From Kribbella jejuensis (GTDB taxonomy: Bacteria > Actinomycetota > Actinomycetes > Propionibacteriales > Kribbellaceae): a stretch of 64,000 bases of DNA. Numbering within the stretch: the stretch's first letter is position 1; each line of letters starts with the position of its first letter. The stretch lies in contig NZ_VFMM01000001.1 in the NCBI RefSeq assembly GCF_006715085.1, positions 1,984,001 to 2,048,000 on the forward strand, in the 5' to 3' direction. Shown here in pieces: positions 52,412-64,000 of this stretch. The notes beneath the pieces were generated by a model that had not been told where the DNA came from, searched no databases, and saw only the letters and a program-made list of their open reading frames with translations. The position numbers were made by a program, and so were the translations under genes.

Positions 52412-52972
52412 ATGGATGTGGTGGAGCTGCACAACCGCACGGTGACGAATTTCGCGGAGCTGGTGTCAGGGGTGGCGAGCGATCAGTGGTCGGCGCCGAC
52501 ACCGTGCTCGGACTGGGATGTCCGGGCACTGGTGAACCACGTCGTCGGGGAGGAACGCTGGGTCGTGCCGTTGATGGAGGGCAAGACGATCGCCGAGGTC
52601 GGCGACGCGCTCGACGGCGATCTGCTCGGGGACGACCCGGCCGGCGCGGCCTCGTCCGCGGCCCGCGAGGCGACGGCCGCGGCGTCCAGCCCGATCGACA
52701 AGGTGCATCTGTCGTACGGCGACGAGGATCCGCCCGAGTACCTGCGCCAACTCGCGGCGGACCACCTGATCCACGGGTGGGACCTGGCCGTGGCGATCGG
52801 CGTACCGCCGCGGATGGAACCGGAGCTCGTCGACGAGGTCGGGACCTGGTTCGCGCAACGCGAGGAGCTGTACCGCAGGGCCGGCATCATCGCTGAGCAC
52901 ATCGACGGGTACACCGAACCCGCCGACGCACTGATCGCCGCCTCCGGCCGCGACCCGCACTGGTCACCTTAA
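52412..52972 (+). CDS. TIGR03086-type mycothiol-dependent maleylpyruvate isomerase-like protein
   Basis: A 186-aa DinB-fold protein starting at ATG 52412, eight bases after GGGAGGGGG. TPCSDWDVRALVNHVVGEER is the conserved N-terminal motif with the first metal His, and RQLAADHLIHGWDLAVAIG holds the second His and Asp. Family members are called mycothiol maleylpyruvate isomerase N-terminal or TIGR03086 proteins. The actual thiol transfer reaction is unproven. Confidence 0.92.
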   Translation: MDVVELHNRTVTNFAELVSGVASDQWSAPTPCSDWDVRALVNHVVGEERWVVPLMEGKTIAEVGDALDGDLLGDDPAGAASSAAREATAAASSPIDKVHLSYGDEDPPEYLRQLAADHLIHGWDLAVAIGVPPRMEPELVDEVGTWFAQREELYRRAGIIAEHIDGYTEPADALIAASGRDPHWSP

Positions 52973-52998
52973 GAGTCCGCGACCCGGGCCCGGGCGCC

Positions 52999-53403
52999 TC
53001 AGGAGTCCTGGACCTCGGTGCGGAGCGCGCCGACGAACAGGCCGGCTTCGGCTTCGGTCATGCCGGTCTCGGAGACGACCAGGGCGGTCGCCTGATGGAG
53101 CTCGCCGGCCGCCTTGAGGGCGCGCGTGCGCTCGGCCAGGTTGGTGCCGGGCCGGCGGACCAGCGGCGTACCGGTCGTCGGTGGCACGTACCGGCCCAGG
53201 CGGATGTCGTCGACCAGCTCCCGCGACTGCTTCAGGTCGAGGCCGGTGCGCTCACGGATGAGCTTGACCGCGTGCACCGCCTTCTTCGTGGTGATCAGGA
53301 ACCGCACCTGGTCCACGTCGTCCGGGGACAGCTGACCTCGCGCCGCGGCGAGGGCAACATTGTCCGTGTCCTGGCTGCTGCTCCGTCGGCTGAACCATCC
53401 CAT
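52999..53403 (-). CDS. protein with ribosomal L7/L12 C-terminal-like domain
   Basis: A 134-aa protein. After a short charged N-terminus, the region DVDQVRFLITTKKAVHAVKL with IRERTGLDLKQSRELVDDIR matches the C-terminal domain of L7/L12 (K..AIK.IR...GL.LKEAK.LVE). The last 50 residues are a separate helical part (LKAAGELHQATALVVSETGM). It is not ribosomal; such stand-alone domains are of unknown role. Confidence 0.85.
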   Translation of the reverse strand: MGWFSRRSSSQDTDNVALAAARGQLSPDDVDQVRFLITTKKAVHAVKLIRERTGLDLKQSRELVDDIRLGRYVPPTTGTPLVRRPGTNLAERTRALKAAGELHQATALVVSETGMTEAEAGLFVGALRTEVQDS

Positions 53404-53444
53404 GCCGCAATCCTTCCAGAACCTGCCAACCCGCGCGGCCCTAC

Positions 53445-54173
53445 TCAGCCTGTGAGCAACCGCAGAACGTCGCGCCAGGCGAGCTCGCCCAGCTCCCGGT
53501 CGGCCTGCTCCGAACCGCCACGGGCCATCCGCTGCCCGCCGGCCTTCGGCTGCTCGCCCGGGAACAGTGGCCGGTGCCCGGCGGCCGCGACGGTAATCGT
53601 CCGGGTCGGCAGGTCCTCGCGGGCCTCGGCGATCTCTTCGGCGAAGTCGACCGACGGCCAGACCCGGTCGTCACCACCGGCGACCAGCAGCAGCTCGCCC
53701 GCGAACCGCTCGGCCGGGATCCGCGCGGTCTCCGCGTCCGCGCCGTACGCCCGCAGACTCTGCCGGTAGAAGTCGGTGTAGCTCGGCGGGTCGTCGTCCG
53801 GCTCCCAGGCGAGGTCGAACGGTACGTACGGCAGCGGCTGGTCCTTCCACGTCCACGCCGACGTCTGCAGTTCGTCCTCGATCCACGGCCAGACGTACGC
53901 GCTCGGCGAGATCGCGACCACCGCGTCGATCCGCGGGTCGACCGTGCCGAGCAGCAGCGCGGCCTCGGCGCCCCGGGAGACGCCGATCACCACGATCCGG
54001 TCGTTCCGCGCGGCCAGGCCGGCCAGCGGGAACGACTCGAGCGGGATCTCGCTGATCCGGCCGTCGAACCACCGCGGCGCGACCACGTCACACCCCGCGG
54101 CCTCGAGCAGCCGCGCACGCTCCAGGTCCGGCGTACCACTCGAACCGTGCAGGAGGAGGACCCCCGTGCTCAA
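53445..54173 (-). CDS. alpha/beta hydrolase with BAAT C-terminal-like domain
   Basis: A 242-aa hydrolase starting at TTG 54173, which overlaps the guaB3 stop. VLLLHGSSGTPDLERARLLE is the oxyanion strand, VVIGVSRGAEAALLLG the nucleophile elbow (GVSRG), LLLVAGGDDRVWPS the acid, and AAGHRPLFPG the catalytic His. The fold resembles the acyl-CoA thioester hydrolase/BAAT C-terminal group. The substrate is unknown. Probably co-transcribed with guaB3. Confidence 0.88.
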   Translation of the reverse strand: MSTGVLLLHGSSGTPDLERARLLEAAGCDVVAPRWFDGRISEIPLESFPLAGLAARNDRIVVIGVSRGAEAALLLGTVDPRIDAVVAISPSAYVWPWIEDELQTSAWTWKDQPLPYVPFDLAWEPDDDPPSYTDFYRQSLRAYGADAETARIPAERFAGELLLVAGGDDRVWPSVDFAEEIAEAREDLPTRTITVAAAGHRPLFPGEQPKAGGQRMARGGSEQADRELGELAWRDVLRLLTG

Positions 54174-55276
54174 CCGACGACGACCTCGACCCGCTGGAAC
54201 TCCTTGAGCTCCGTGTAGCCGGTGGTCGCCATCGCGCGCTTCAACGCGCCGACCAGGTTCATCGTGCCGTCCGGGACCCAGGACGGGCCGAACAGGATCT
54301 GCTCCATCGTGCCGGTGACGCCGACCTCGACACGCTCGCCGCGGGGCAGATCCTGGTGCCAGGCCTCGGCACCCCAGTGGAACCCGCCGCCGGGGGCGTC
54401 GCTCGCGCGGGCCAGCGGCGAACCGACCATCACCGCGTCCGCGCCGCAGGCGATCGCCTTCGCCACGTCACCGGATCGGCCGACCGAACCGTCCGCGATC
54501 ACGTGCACGTACCGTCCGCCGGACTCGTCCATGTAGTCGCGCCGCGCCGCCGCCACGTCGGCCACGGCGCTGGCCATCGGCACCGCCACGCCGAGCACCT
54601 TGCGGGTGGTGTGCGCCGCGCCACCGCCGAACCCGACGAGGACGCCGGCCGCACCGGTCCGCATCAGGTGCAACGCCGCCTGGTGCGTCGCGCACCCACC
54701 GACGATCACCGGGACGTCGAGGTCGTAGATGAACTGCTTGAGGTTGAGCGGCTCCGCCTGGCCGGACACGTGCTCGGCCGACACCGTCGTACCGCGGATG
54801 ACGAACAGGTCGACGCCCGCGTCCACCACGTGCTTGGCGAACTGCTTCGTCCGCTGCGGCGACAGCGCCCCGGCCACGGTGACGCCGGAGTCGCGGATCT
54901 CCTGCACCCGCTGGGAGATCAGCTCGGGCTTGATCGGCGCCGCGTAGATCTCCTGCAGCCGATGCGTTGCCTGCTTCTGATCGAGGCTGGTGATCTCCTC
55001 GAGCAGGCTGGTCGGGTCCTCGTACCGCGTCCAGAGACCTTCGAGGTTGAGCACGCCGAGACCGCCGGCCTTGCCGATCGCGATCGCGGTCGCCGGTGAC
55101 ATCACCGAGTCCATCGGCGCGGCCAGGATCGGCAGCTCGAACCGGTACGCGTCGATCTGCCAGGCGACCGAGACCTCCTCCGGGTCCCGCGTCCGCCGCG
55201 ACGGCACGATCGCGATGTCGTCGAACGCGTACGCCTGCCGGCCCCGCTTGGCACGGCCGATTTCGATCTCGGTCAT
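54170..55276 (-). CDS. guaB3: GuaB3-family IMP dehydrogenase-related protein
   Basis: A 368-aa TIM-barrel protein starting at ATG 55276 (a start two codons earlier exists). LPILAAPMDSVMSPATAIAI, GGLGVLNLEGLWTRYED and YVHVIADGSVGRSGD are GuaB3 motifs. The CBS domains of true IMP dehydrogenase are missing, and the loop that carries the catalytic Cys (GSICTTR) reads GGGAAHTTR, so a standard IMPDH reaction is unlikely. It is downstream of guaB and a small helical gene on the same strand, the arrangement seen in mycobacteria. Confidence 0.95.
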   Translation of the reverse strand: MTEIEIGRAKRGRQAYAFDDIAIVPSRRTRDPEEVSVAWQIDAYRFELPILAAPMDSVMSPATAIAIGKAGGLGVLNLEGLWTRYEDPTSLLEEITSLDQKQATHRLQEIYAAPIKPELISQRVQEIRDSGVTVAGALSPQRTKQFAKHVVDAGVDLFVIRGTTVSAEHVSGQAEPLNLKQFIYDLDVPVIVGGCATHQAALHLMRTGAAGVLVGFGGGAAHTTRKVLGVAVPMASAVADVAAARRDYMDESGGRYVHVIADGSVGRSGDVAKAIACGADAVMVGSPLARASDAPGGGFHWGAEAWHQDLPRGERVEVGVTGTMEQILFGPSWVPDGTMNLVGALKRAMATTGYTELKEFQRVEVVVG

Positions 55277-55285
55277 GCGCACAGG

Positions 55286-57684
<2,399 letters not shown>

Positions 57685-59229
57685 TTACTTCTTCGGGTCG
57701 ATCGGTGCGTTGACGATGCCGAGAATCGTGAGCAGGCTGGCGTCGTCGGTGGAGCCGTGGGTGCGGGCGATCGCCGCGTGCTTGCCCTCCGGGTACTGAC
57801 CGGTCGAGTGCTTGCCCTTGGCGTAGGTCTTCCGGACCGAGCCGGTGCTGACCTCACCGCTGGAGTGCTTCCCGGCCTTCGTACTGGTCTTCGTCGTACG
57901 AGCCTTCGGCTTGCTGCCCTTGCGTCCGGACGCGCTCTTCGCTGGGGCGTCCGGCTGCACGGCTGCGGGCTTGCCGAAGTACTCCTCGGCGCTCGCGGGC
58001 ACGTTCGGCTGACCGGTCGGTGTCGGCAGCACGATCTGGTTCGCGACCGAGTCGAGCACCAGGTTGACCAGGTCGTTGCCGGTGGCCGGGACCGTGGTCG
58101 CCCCATCGGCCGGCTTCTGGTCGTCGGCCGGCGTGGTCGTACCGGTGGTGTTGCCGGCGTCGCCTGCCCCGGTGGTGTTGCCGGCATCCCCTGCCCCGGT
58201 GGTGTTGCCCGCGTCGCCCGCCGGGGTGGTGGTGTCACCACTTGTCGGTGCGGTCGTGTCGCCCCCGGCCGGTACGCCGGTACCGGTGCCACCGGTGCCA
58301 TCGGTCGACCCGGACGGGTCGCCGGTCGGAGCGGTCGTCGGGTTGCCCGCGCTGGGATCGGTCGACGTACCGCCGTCGCTCCCGGTGTCCGTCGTAGCCG
58401 GCGGTGTCGACGGGTCCGCCGGCGGCGGCGTCGTGGCGGTGTTCGTCGGGTCGCTGGTCGGTGTCGCCGGCGGCTCGGTGGTCGTCGTCGCCGGCGGCTC
58501 CGTCGGAGTCGTGGGCGGCGGCGTCTCGGTCGTCTTGGAATCGTCCGGCGTCGTCGTCGGCTTGCTACCGGTCGGCTCTTCGGTCGTCTTGGTGCCGGTC
58601 GGCTCCTGGGTCTGGGCCGGTTCCGTCGGGATGACGAAGTTGGTCACCACCGGCCTCTCGACATTCAGCGCCGGTGGCGTGACGACCGCCTTCTGCGCTT
58701 GCGCCGGCTCGGTGGTGCCGTCACTCGAGTCGTCCGTGCCGAGCTCGCCGGCCTTGGCCTTCTTCTCGAAGTCCTTGCCGACCTTGACGATCTTCGACCG
58801 GTCGACGACCGGCAGACCGTCCAGGTCCTCCTTCGGGAAGCTGGTCTGCGGGCGGACCGCGTCGACCATCTTCTCGATGACCTTCTCGTACGGCGACAGC
58901 GGGTCACCGTTGACCGCCGCCGCGACCCCGGACACCGACAGCGCCGCCACCGCGGCCACACCGAACGCCAGGCCACGGGTCGCGACCTTGCGGGCGAACG
59001 GGTCGGTGATCGGGTTCAGCGCGGCGCAGCGCGCCAGGAAGCTCTCCGGATCGTCGATGGACTCCACCGGGAGCTCGTCCTCGACCTCCACCGCAAGCCG
59101 CAGCTCGGCCAGCAGCGCGAGGGCCGGGTCGTGCTCGCCCGCCGCGCGGGCGGACTCCCCACCGGCGGCCAGCAGATCGAGCAGTGCGTCATCGGCCTCG
59201 ATCGCGTCGAGATCGAAACGGTCAGCCAT
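57685..59229 (-). CDS. rsdA: anti-sigma-D factor RsdA-like membrane protein with repeat tail
   Basis: A 514-aa protein starting at ATG 59229 and overlapping sigD. The N-terminus RFDLDAIEADDALLDLLAAG matches the RsdA sigma-D-binding region. One membrane span follows (about 89-112, GLAFGVAAVAALSVSGVAAA). The outside region is a long Thr/Pro/Gly/Asp-rich stalk containing three copies of AGDAGNTTG. The last ~90 residues are Lys/Ser/His-rich. In mycobacteria RsdA (Rv3413c) holds SigD until proteolysis. The stalk is much longer than needed and may be a cell-wall-spanning segment. Confidence 0.85.
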   Translation of the reverse strand: MADRFDLDAIEADDALLDLLAAGGESARAAGEHDPALALLAELRLAVEVEDELPVESIDDPESFLARCAALNPITDPFARKVATRGLAFGVAAVAALSVSGVAAAVNGDPLSPYEKVIEKMVDAVRPQTSFPKEDLDGLPVVDRSKIVKVGKDFEKKAKAGELGTDDSSDGTTEPAQAQKAVVTPPALNVERPVVTNFVIPTEPAQTQEPTGTKTTEEPTGSKPTTTPDDSKTTETPPPTTPTEPPATTTTEPPATPTSDPTNTATTPPPADPSTPPATTDTGSDGGTSTDPSAGNPTTAPTGDPSGSTDGTGGTGTGVPAGGDTTAPTSGDTTTPAGDAGNTTGAGDAGNTTGAGDAGNTTGTTTPADDQKPADGATTVPATGNDLVNLVLDSVANQIVLPTPTGQPNVPASAEEYFGKPAAVQPDAPAKSASGRKGSKPKARTTKTSTKAGKHSSGEVSTGSVRKTYAKGKHSTGQYPEGKHAAIARTHGSTDDASLLTILGIVNAPIDPKK

Positions 59230-59845
59230 GATGCCCCTCCCCTGCTGCTCCTCGTTCCAACTGTGCTTCATGCCCCACAAACCCCCTGAGCGTGTTCAAC
59301 GCCCGATGCTGTGCGACCCTCACCGCCCCCGGTGTCATCCCCAGTGCCCGGCCGGTCTCCTCGGCTGACATCCCCGCAACGACGCGCAGGCGGAGGATCT
59401 CGCGCAGCTTCTCCGGCAGTTTGTCCATCAGTCCCCAGATGTGCTGGACCTCGGACTGCCGAACCGCACGTTCCTCCGGCGTCGGTGACTCGTCCGCGCC
59501 GTCCGGTAGGTCCGGCGTCGAGACGTCGGCGACCGCGAACGCACGCTGGGCATCGGCGACCTTGCGGGCCGCGATGCCGTAGACGAAAGCCTCGAAAGGC
59601 CTCCCCTCGTCACGGTACCGGCTCAAGGCGCCGAACACCGCGACACAAACCTCTTGTGCGACGTCGTCGACCATGTCGGCGCCGCCGGGATAGGTCCACA
59701 GACGGGACCGTACGTAGCGGTGCGCCACAGCGCGCACCCTGGTGAGCAGGTCGTTGAGAGCTGTGCGGTCCCCGTCGCCGGCCAGCGCGGCAAGATCCCT
59801 GAGCTCGACCCGGTCGTGGGTGTCAGGCACTTTGACCTCTGCCAC
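59222..59845 (-). CDS. sigD: ECF sigma factor SigD-like
   Basis: A 207-aa sigma factor; GTG 59845 is the chosen start. Region 2 contains VDDVAQEVCVAVFGALSRYR and PFEAFVYGIAARKVADAQRA; region 4 contains LPEKLREILRLRVVAGMSAE and the helix-turn-helix GRALGMTPGAVRVAQHRAL. Its coupling to an RsdA-like membrane protein and its place between groEL1 and guaB match sigD (Rv3414c) in mycobacteria. SigD regulates cell-wall and ppGpp-linked genes there. Confidence 0.92.
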   Translation of the reverse strand: MAEVKVPDTHDRVELRDLAALAGDGDRTALNDLLTRVRAVAHRYVRSRLWTYPGGADMVDDVAQEVCVAVFGALSRYRDEGRPFEAFVYGIAARKVADAQRAFAVADVSTPDLPDGADESPTPEERAVRQSEVQHIWGLMDKLPEKLREILRLRVVAGMSAEETGRALGMTPGAVRVAQHRALNTLRGFVGHEAQLERGAAGEGHHG

Positions 59846-59970
59846 CCCTCGCCCCCTCGTGTTCCAGACCGGCCAAGCCAATCTTATGGCCTGACAGATG
59901 GTATAGAGCTCAACCTCGGTTGCCTAGTGGCAATTCGTGGTCAAGCGCATGTTTCCATCACGATCTGTAA

Positions 59971-60435
59971 CTACTGGCGAGTCAGGTCCGCAGGTGCGGC
60001 GAACCGGATGAGCTCCGAGGCGTATTCGCCGCCCCAGTCGATCGCAGTACGTCCGGTCTCGACCCACCCGGCCCGCCGATAAAGCCGTACGGCGGCACCA
60101 CCGTTGTCCACCACCTCAAGCGAAAGCTCCCGCCCCAACTCCGCAGCCATCACCACACAGTGCTCCAACAGTTGCCGCCCGATCCCCCGCCGCCCCACGC
60201 CCGGATCCACGAACAACCGCTCCACCTCAGCGCGCTCGCCAACAGCGGTCAACACCACATGCCCCACCACGCGCCGACCGTCGACAGCAACCCAACACCC
60301 AAGAGCACCCTCCGGCGTCAACCACCGCCCCGGATCCCCAGGCCAGTTGATCGGATACCCGGCCAGCTCATGCACCGAACGCAGCACCTCGACGCACACA
60401 CCCAAATCCTCATCACACCGCTCCCGAATCAACAC
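59971..60435 (-). CDS. GNAT acetyltransferase
   Basis: A 154-aa GNAT protein starting at GTG 60435 (MLIRERCDEDLGVCVEVLRS). The acetyl-CoA loop is VERLFVDPGVGRRGIGRQLL, and the C-terminal VRLYRRAGWVETGRT is the conserved strand. The frame remains open upstream through a pure (G/A)CC repeat, but only because that repeat lacks stop codons on this strand, so the upstream Val/Ala-rich sequence is unlikely to be translated. The acceptor is unknown. Confidence 0.88.
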   Translation of the reverse strand: MLIRERCDEDLGVCVEVLRSVHELAGYPINWPGDPGRWLTPEGALGCWVAVDGRRVVGHVVLTAVGERAEVERLFVDPGVGRRGIGRQLLEHCVVMAAELGRELSLEVVDNGGAAVRLYRRAGWVETGRTAIDWGGEYASELIRFAAPADLTRQ

Positions 60436-60458
60436 CCACCCATTCCACCAGCCCCCAC

Positions 60459-60590
60459 CCACCACCACCACCACCGCCACCACCGCCACCACCGCCACCA
60501 CCGCCACCACCACCGCCACCACCACCGCCACCACCGCCACCACCACCGCCACCACCACCGCCACCACCGCCACCACCGCCACCACCGCCA
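60459..60590. repeat. (R)CC triplet repeat, 132 bp
   Basis: Forty-four uninterrupted triplets that are all ACC or GCC on the plus strand, with no T at all. It starts 23 bases upstream of the GNAT start codon and could expand or contract by slippage, changing spacing to any promoter. Confidence 0.95.
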
Positions 60591-60820
60591 CAGCAGCCCC
60601 CACCAGCCCCCACCCGCCAACACCGCCAACACCAGCAGCCACCGGCTACCGGCCACCGGCCCCCGGGCGGAACAGAGCACAGACCTCCGGAGGCCCGGAG
60701 CGCAGAGCCGAGCTGGGACCCGGGACGGGCGGGGGCAGCGCCAATGTTGGAACTACAACCGCGTGGCGGAGAGCCGGCCTGAGACCCCGCGACCCGGCGC
60801 GAGGAGCCTGGGCCACAACC

Positions 60821-60884
60821 CGATACAGGCGATGGCTTCTGGAGACAGGTAATTGCCTATCCCCAGACACCATTACCTGTCTCC
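60821..60884. repeat. palindromic repeat, copy 1
   Basis: A 64-bp inverted repeat centred at 60852/60853 (AATT). Each arm contains two copies of a GGAGACAGGTAAT-like unit; the arms match at 23 of 32 positions. Related to the copy at 61439-61502. Confidence 0.8.
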
Positions 60885-60907
60885 CGACCCCGCCGAGGCA
60901 GTGCAAC

Positions 60908-61019
60908 CCGCCGCACCTGAACCCAGCGGAACAAACCGCCGTACCTGAGCCCGGCGGAACAAACCGCCGTACCTGAGCCCGGCGGGACGAACCGCCGCAC
61001 CTGAGCCCGGTAGCACGAA
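60908..61019. repeat. 28-bp tandem repeat, four units
   Basis: Units begin at 60908, 60936, 60964 and 60992, each starting CCGCCGYACCTGA and ending in GGAACAAA or a variant. The period is exactly 28, not a multiple of three, so a coding repeat is unlikely. A fifth, decayed unit begins at 61020. Confidence 0.95.
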
Positions 61020-61063
61020 CCACCGCACGCGCACGCGACGGCACGAGCCCCCACACCGGATCG

Positions 61064-61342
61064 GCACGTGCGGACCGCCGTACCTCGGCGTGGCAGGGCC
61101 GACCGAACGCGCGGCTGAACGGCCGGATCCGAGCGGTGCGGCTGGACCGTCGTAGCCGCACCCGACGGGCGGACCACCAAACCCGACCGGCTCACGTGAA
61201 CCCCGAACCCGACCGGCTCACGCGAACCCCCGAACCCGACCCGCACGTGCGGACCGACGGACCTAGGCGTGGCGGGCGGACCCAAGAATCCCGAACGCGC
61301 GGCCGAACCGCTGGACCCGACCGGTGTGGGTGGACCGTCGTA
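61064..61342. repeat. diverged direct repeat of about 90-100 bp
   Basis: 61064-61154 and 61243-61342 both start GCACGTGCGGACCG, pass through GGCGTGGC and GAACGCGCGGC, and end TGGACCGTCGTA. The DNA between them (61182-61240) holds two copies of CCCGACCGGCTCACG. GGTGGACCGTCGTA recurs at 61822 and 61848. Confidence 0.75.
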
Positions 61343-61438
61343 CTGACTGACTTCACCGAGGTGAACAAGCGGTGCCTCGTCATGCCCCGACGCCGTGCTT
61401 GCCACCTTCACGTCCTGGTGGAGGCCGGGGTGGGAACC

Positions 61439-61502
61439 GGAGATAGGCAATGGGGTCTGGAGACAGGCAATTACCTATCCCCAGACACCATCGCCTGTCT
61501 CC
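61439..61502. repeat. palindromic repeat, copy 2
   Basis: A 64-bp inverted repeat centred at 61470/61471; arms match at 26 of 32 positions. The right arm CTATCCCCAGACACCAT is identical to copy 1 (60821-60884), and both copies are followed by CCGACC(C)CGCCGAG and a CGTACCTGAGCC unit. Confidence 0.85.
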
Positions 61503-61867
61503 CGACCCGCCGAGACAGCGCAAATCGCCGTACCTGAGCCGCGCAAACCCACGCACTGAGCCCGGTGGCACAAAGGCAACCCCGTGCTCCAGCGCGTGTG
61601 CCCCCTCCGATCCGCGGTCTGTCGCCGCGGCCGGTACGACGGTCCGCACGCGCGGCGTTTGTGTCGGACGTCGCGCCTGCGGCGTTTGGGTCCGGCGGCC
61701 CGCCCCGCCGCGTGCGGGGTACGGCGGTCCACGCGTGCTGCTCGGTCGAGGGTTTGGGCCGGGGTGCATCACCGGACCTCAGGCGTGGAAGTTGGCGCAT
61801 CGCCGTACCCGAGCCACGCGGGTGGACCGTCGTACTGGGGACGGCGGGTGGACCGTCGTACCCGGGT

Positions 61868-62170
61868 GGCGCGGTGGGGCGGCGTGCCTGCGGGCGGCGG
61901 GAGGAGCGTCGTACGTGCGCGGCGCGGTGAGCCGCGGTGCCTGGGGTGGCGGGAGGGGTTGTACCCGACCGGCGCGGTGAGCCGGCGCGGTGGGGCGGCG
62001 TGCGTGCGGGTGGCGGGAGGAGTGTCGTACGTGCGCGGCGCGGTGGGCCGGCGTGGCTGGGGTGGCGGGAGGGGCGTCGTATCCGGCCGGCGCGGTGAGC
62101 CGGCGTGGTGGGGTCGCGGGTCAGGCGTCGTAGCTGGGCGGCGCGGTGGGCGCAGGCGTGGGGTGGTGGG
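61868..62170. repeat. tandem repeat of about 52 bp
   Basis: Units start with GGCGCGGTGRG at 61868, 61921, 61971/61984, 62037, 62089 and 62140 and share a GGTGGCGGGAGG core ending near GTCGTA. Two units make a 116-bp higher-order repeat (61868 and 61984). Extremely G-rich on the plus strand; no supported gene. Confidence 0.85.
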
Positions 62171-62190
62171 TGGGTTGTCCTGGACAGCAG

Positions 62191-62225
62191 AGCACCGCCC
62201 GGCAGCGGGGCTGCCGGGCGGTGCT
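62191..62225 (-). terminator. terminator hairpin after groEL1
   Basis: AGCACCGCCCGGCAG and its perfect complement (15 bp) around a five-base loop, 26 bases beyond the groEL1 stop. No T-run, as is common in actinomycetes. Confidence 0.75.
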
Positions 62226-62251
62226 TGTGCTGTGGAACTGCTGCCTGAGGG

Positions 62252-63973
<1,722 letters not shown>

Positions 63974-64000
63974 TCAGGAACAGCGGGCGGACGTCACTTG

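Noticed and set aside
54170..55276. Second true IMP dehydrogenase
   Set aside because: No CBS domains, and the catalytic Cys loop is replaced by GGGAAHTTR; called GuaB3 instead.
60436..60642. Val/Ala-rich N-terminal extension of the GNAT protein
   Set aside because: The frame is open only because the (A/G)CC tract cannot encode stops on that strand; the GNAT fold starts at GTG 60435.
60908..61019. CRISPR array
   Set aside because: The 28-bp repeats are directly adjacent with no spacers, and no cas genes are in the window.
60591..62251. Several 60-220-codon frames in the repeat island
   Set aside because: They run through non-triplet-period repeats on both strands, show no protein motifs and lack ribosome sites. 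The region is annotated as repeats only.
63994..64000. End of groES at the right edge
   Set aside because: AAG-TGA on the minus strand fits a groES C-terminus, but two codons are not enough evidence for a feature.

Overview
The window is chromosomal DNA of a high-GC Gram-positive bacterium (Actinomycetota). The evidence is uniformly high third-position GC, GTG/TTG starts, four-base ATGA/GTGA stop-start overlaps, two GroEL paralogues with the actinobacterial tail types (GGM-rich and His-rich), a PknG/GlnX/GlnH cascade, a SigD/RsdA-like pair and a BsaP-like protein in the biotin operon. The gene style suggests the Nocardioides/Kribbella branch, but the sequence alone does not prove the genus.

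Layout. 1-2.2 kb: tail of a RibD/DHFR-like gene, a Pth2-type hydrolase and the thyA-folA pair. A 163-bp foldback element (2209-2371) follows. 2.5-14.8 kb: one long, tightly coupled operon with TelA, a Pro/Thr-tailed protein, a CbxX-type AAA ATPase, GlnX, GlnH, a helical protein, the PknG kinase, a PP2C phosphatase, a von Willebrand A protein and an FHA protein. Together these look like an extracellular amino-acid sensor wired to a kinase/phosphatase/vWA/FHA module and to TelA; this is the most interesting system in the window. 14.8-22 kb: alcohol dehydrogenase with a Crp-type regulator, a 772-aa orphan flavoprotein-like gene, a GNAT gene with a leader peptide, and a GH6 glycosidase. 22-24 kb: groEL with a double CIRCE. 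24-28.5 kb: MmcQ/YjbR protein, an ECF sigma factor flanked by paralogous membrane-anchored proteins, PspC, GDPD and lysoplasmalogenase. 28.6-34.7 kb: an asymmetric heterodimeric ABC exporter, an Erm methyltransferase with a WhiB7-like promoter, CapA and methionine aminopeptidase. 34.7-41 kb: radical SAM and DinB proteins, an NmrA/TetR divergent pair with a perfect operator palindrome, a DUF5937-type regulator and guaA.

41-47 kb: a broken Abi-like gene, then a complete leftward biotin operon bioB-bsaP-bioA-bioF-bioD ending in a cytochrome P450. 47.1-47.5 kb: a probable free-standing structured RNA of about 320 nt with an intrinsic terminator. 47.5-63.9 kb: GMC oxidoreductase, succinic semialdehyde dehydrogenase, a TPR-like protein, guaB3, guaB, rsdA, sigD and groEL1. 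This recalls the choD-guaB3-guaB2-rsdA-sigD-groEL1 neighbourhood of Mycobacterium. Between sigD and groEL1 lie a GNAT gene and about 1.8 kb of repeat-rich, apparently non-coding DNA: a triplet repeat, a 28-bp tandem repeat, paired palindromes and a tandem repeat of about 52 bp.

Most genes in the window are housekeeping (nucleotide, biotin and folate metabolism, chaperones). The special content is the kinase/TelA operon, several RNA-level control elements and the repeat island.
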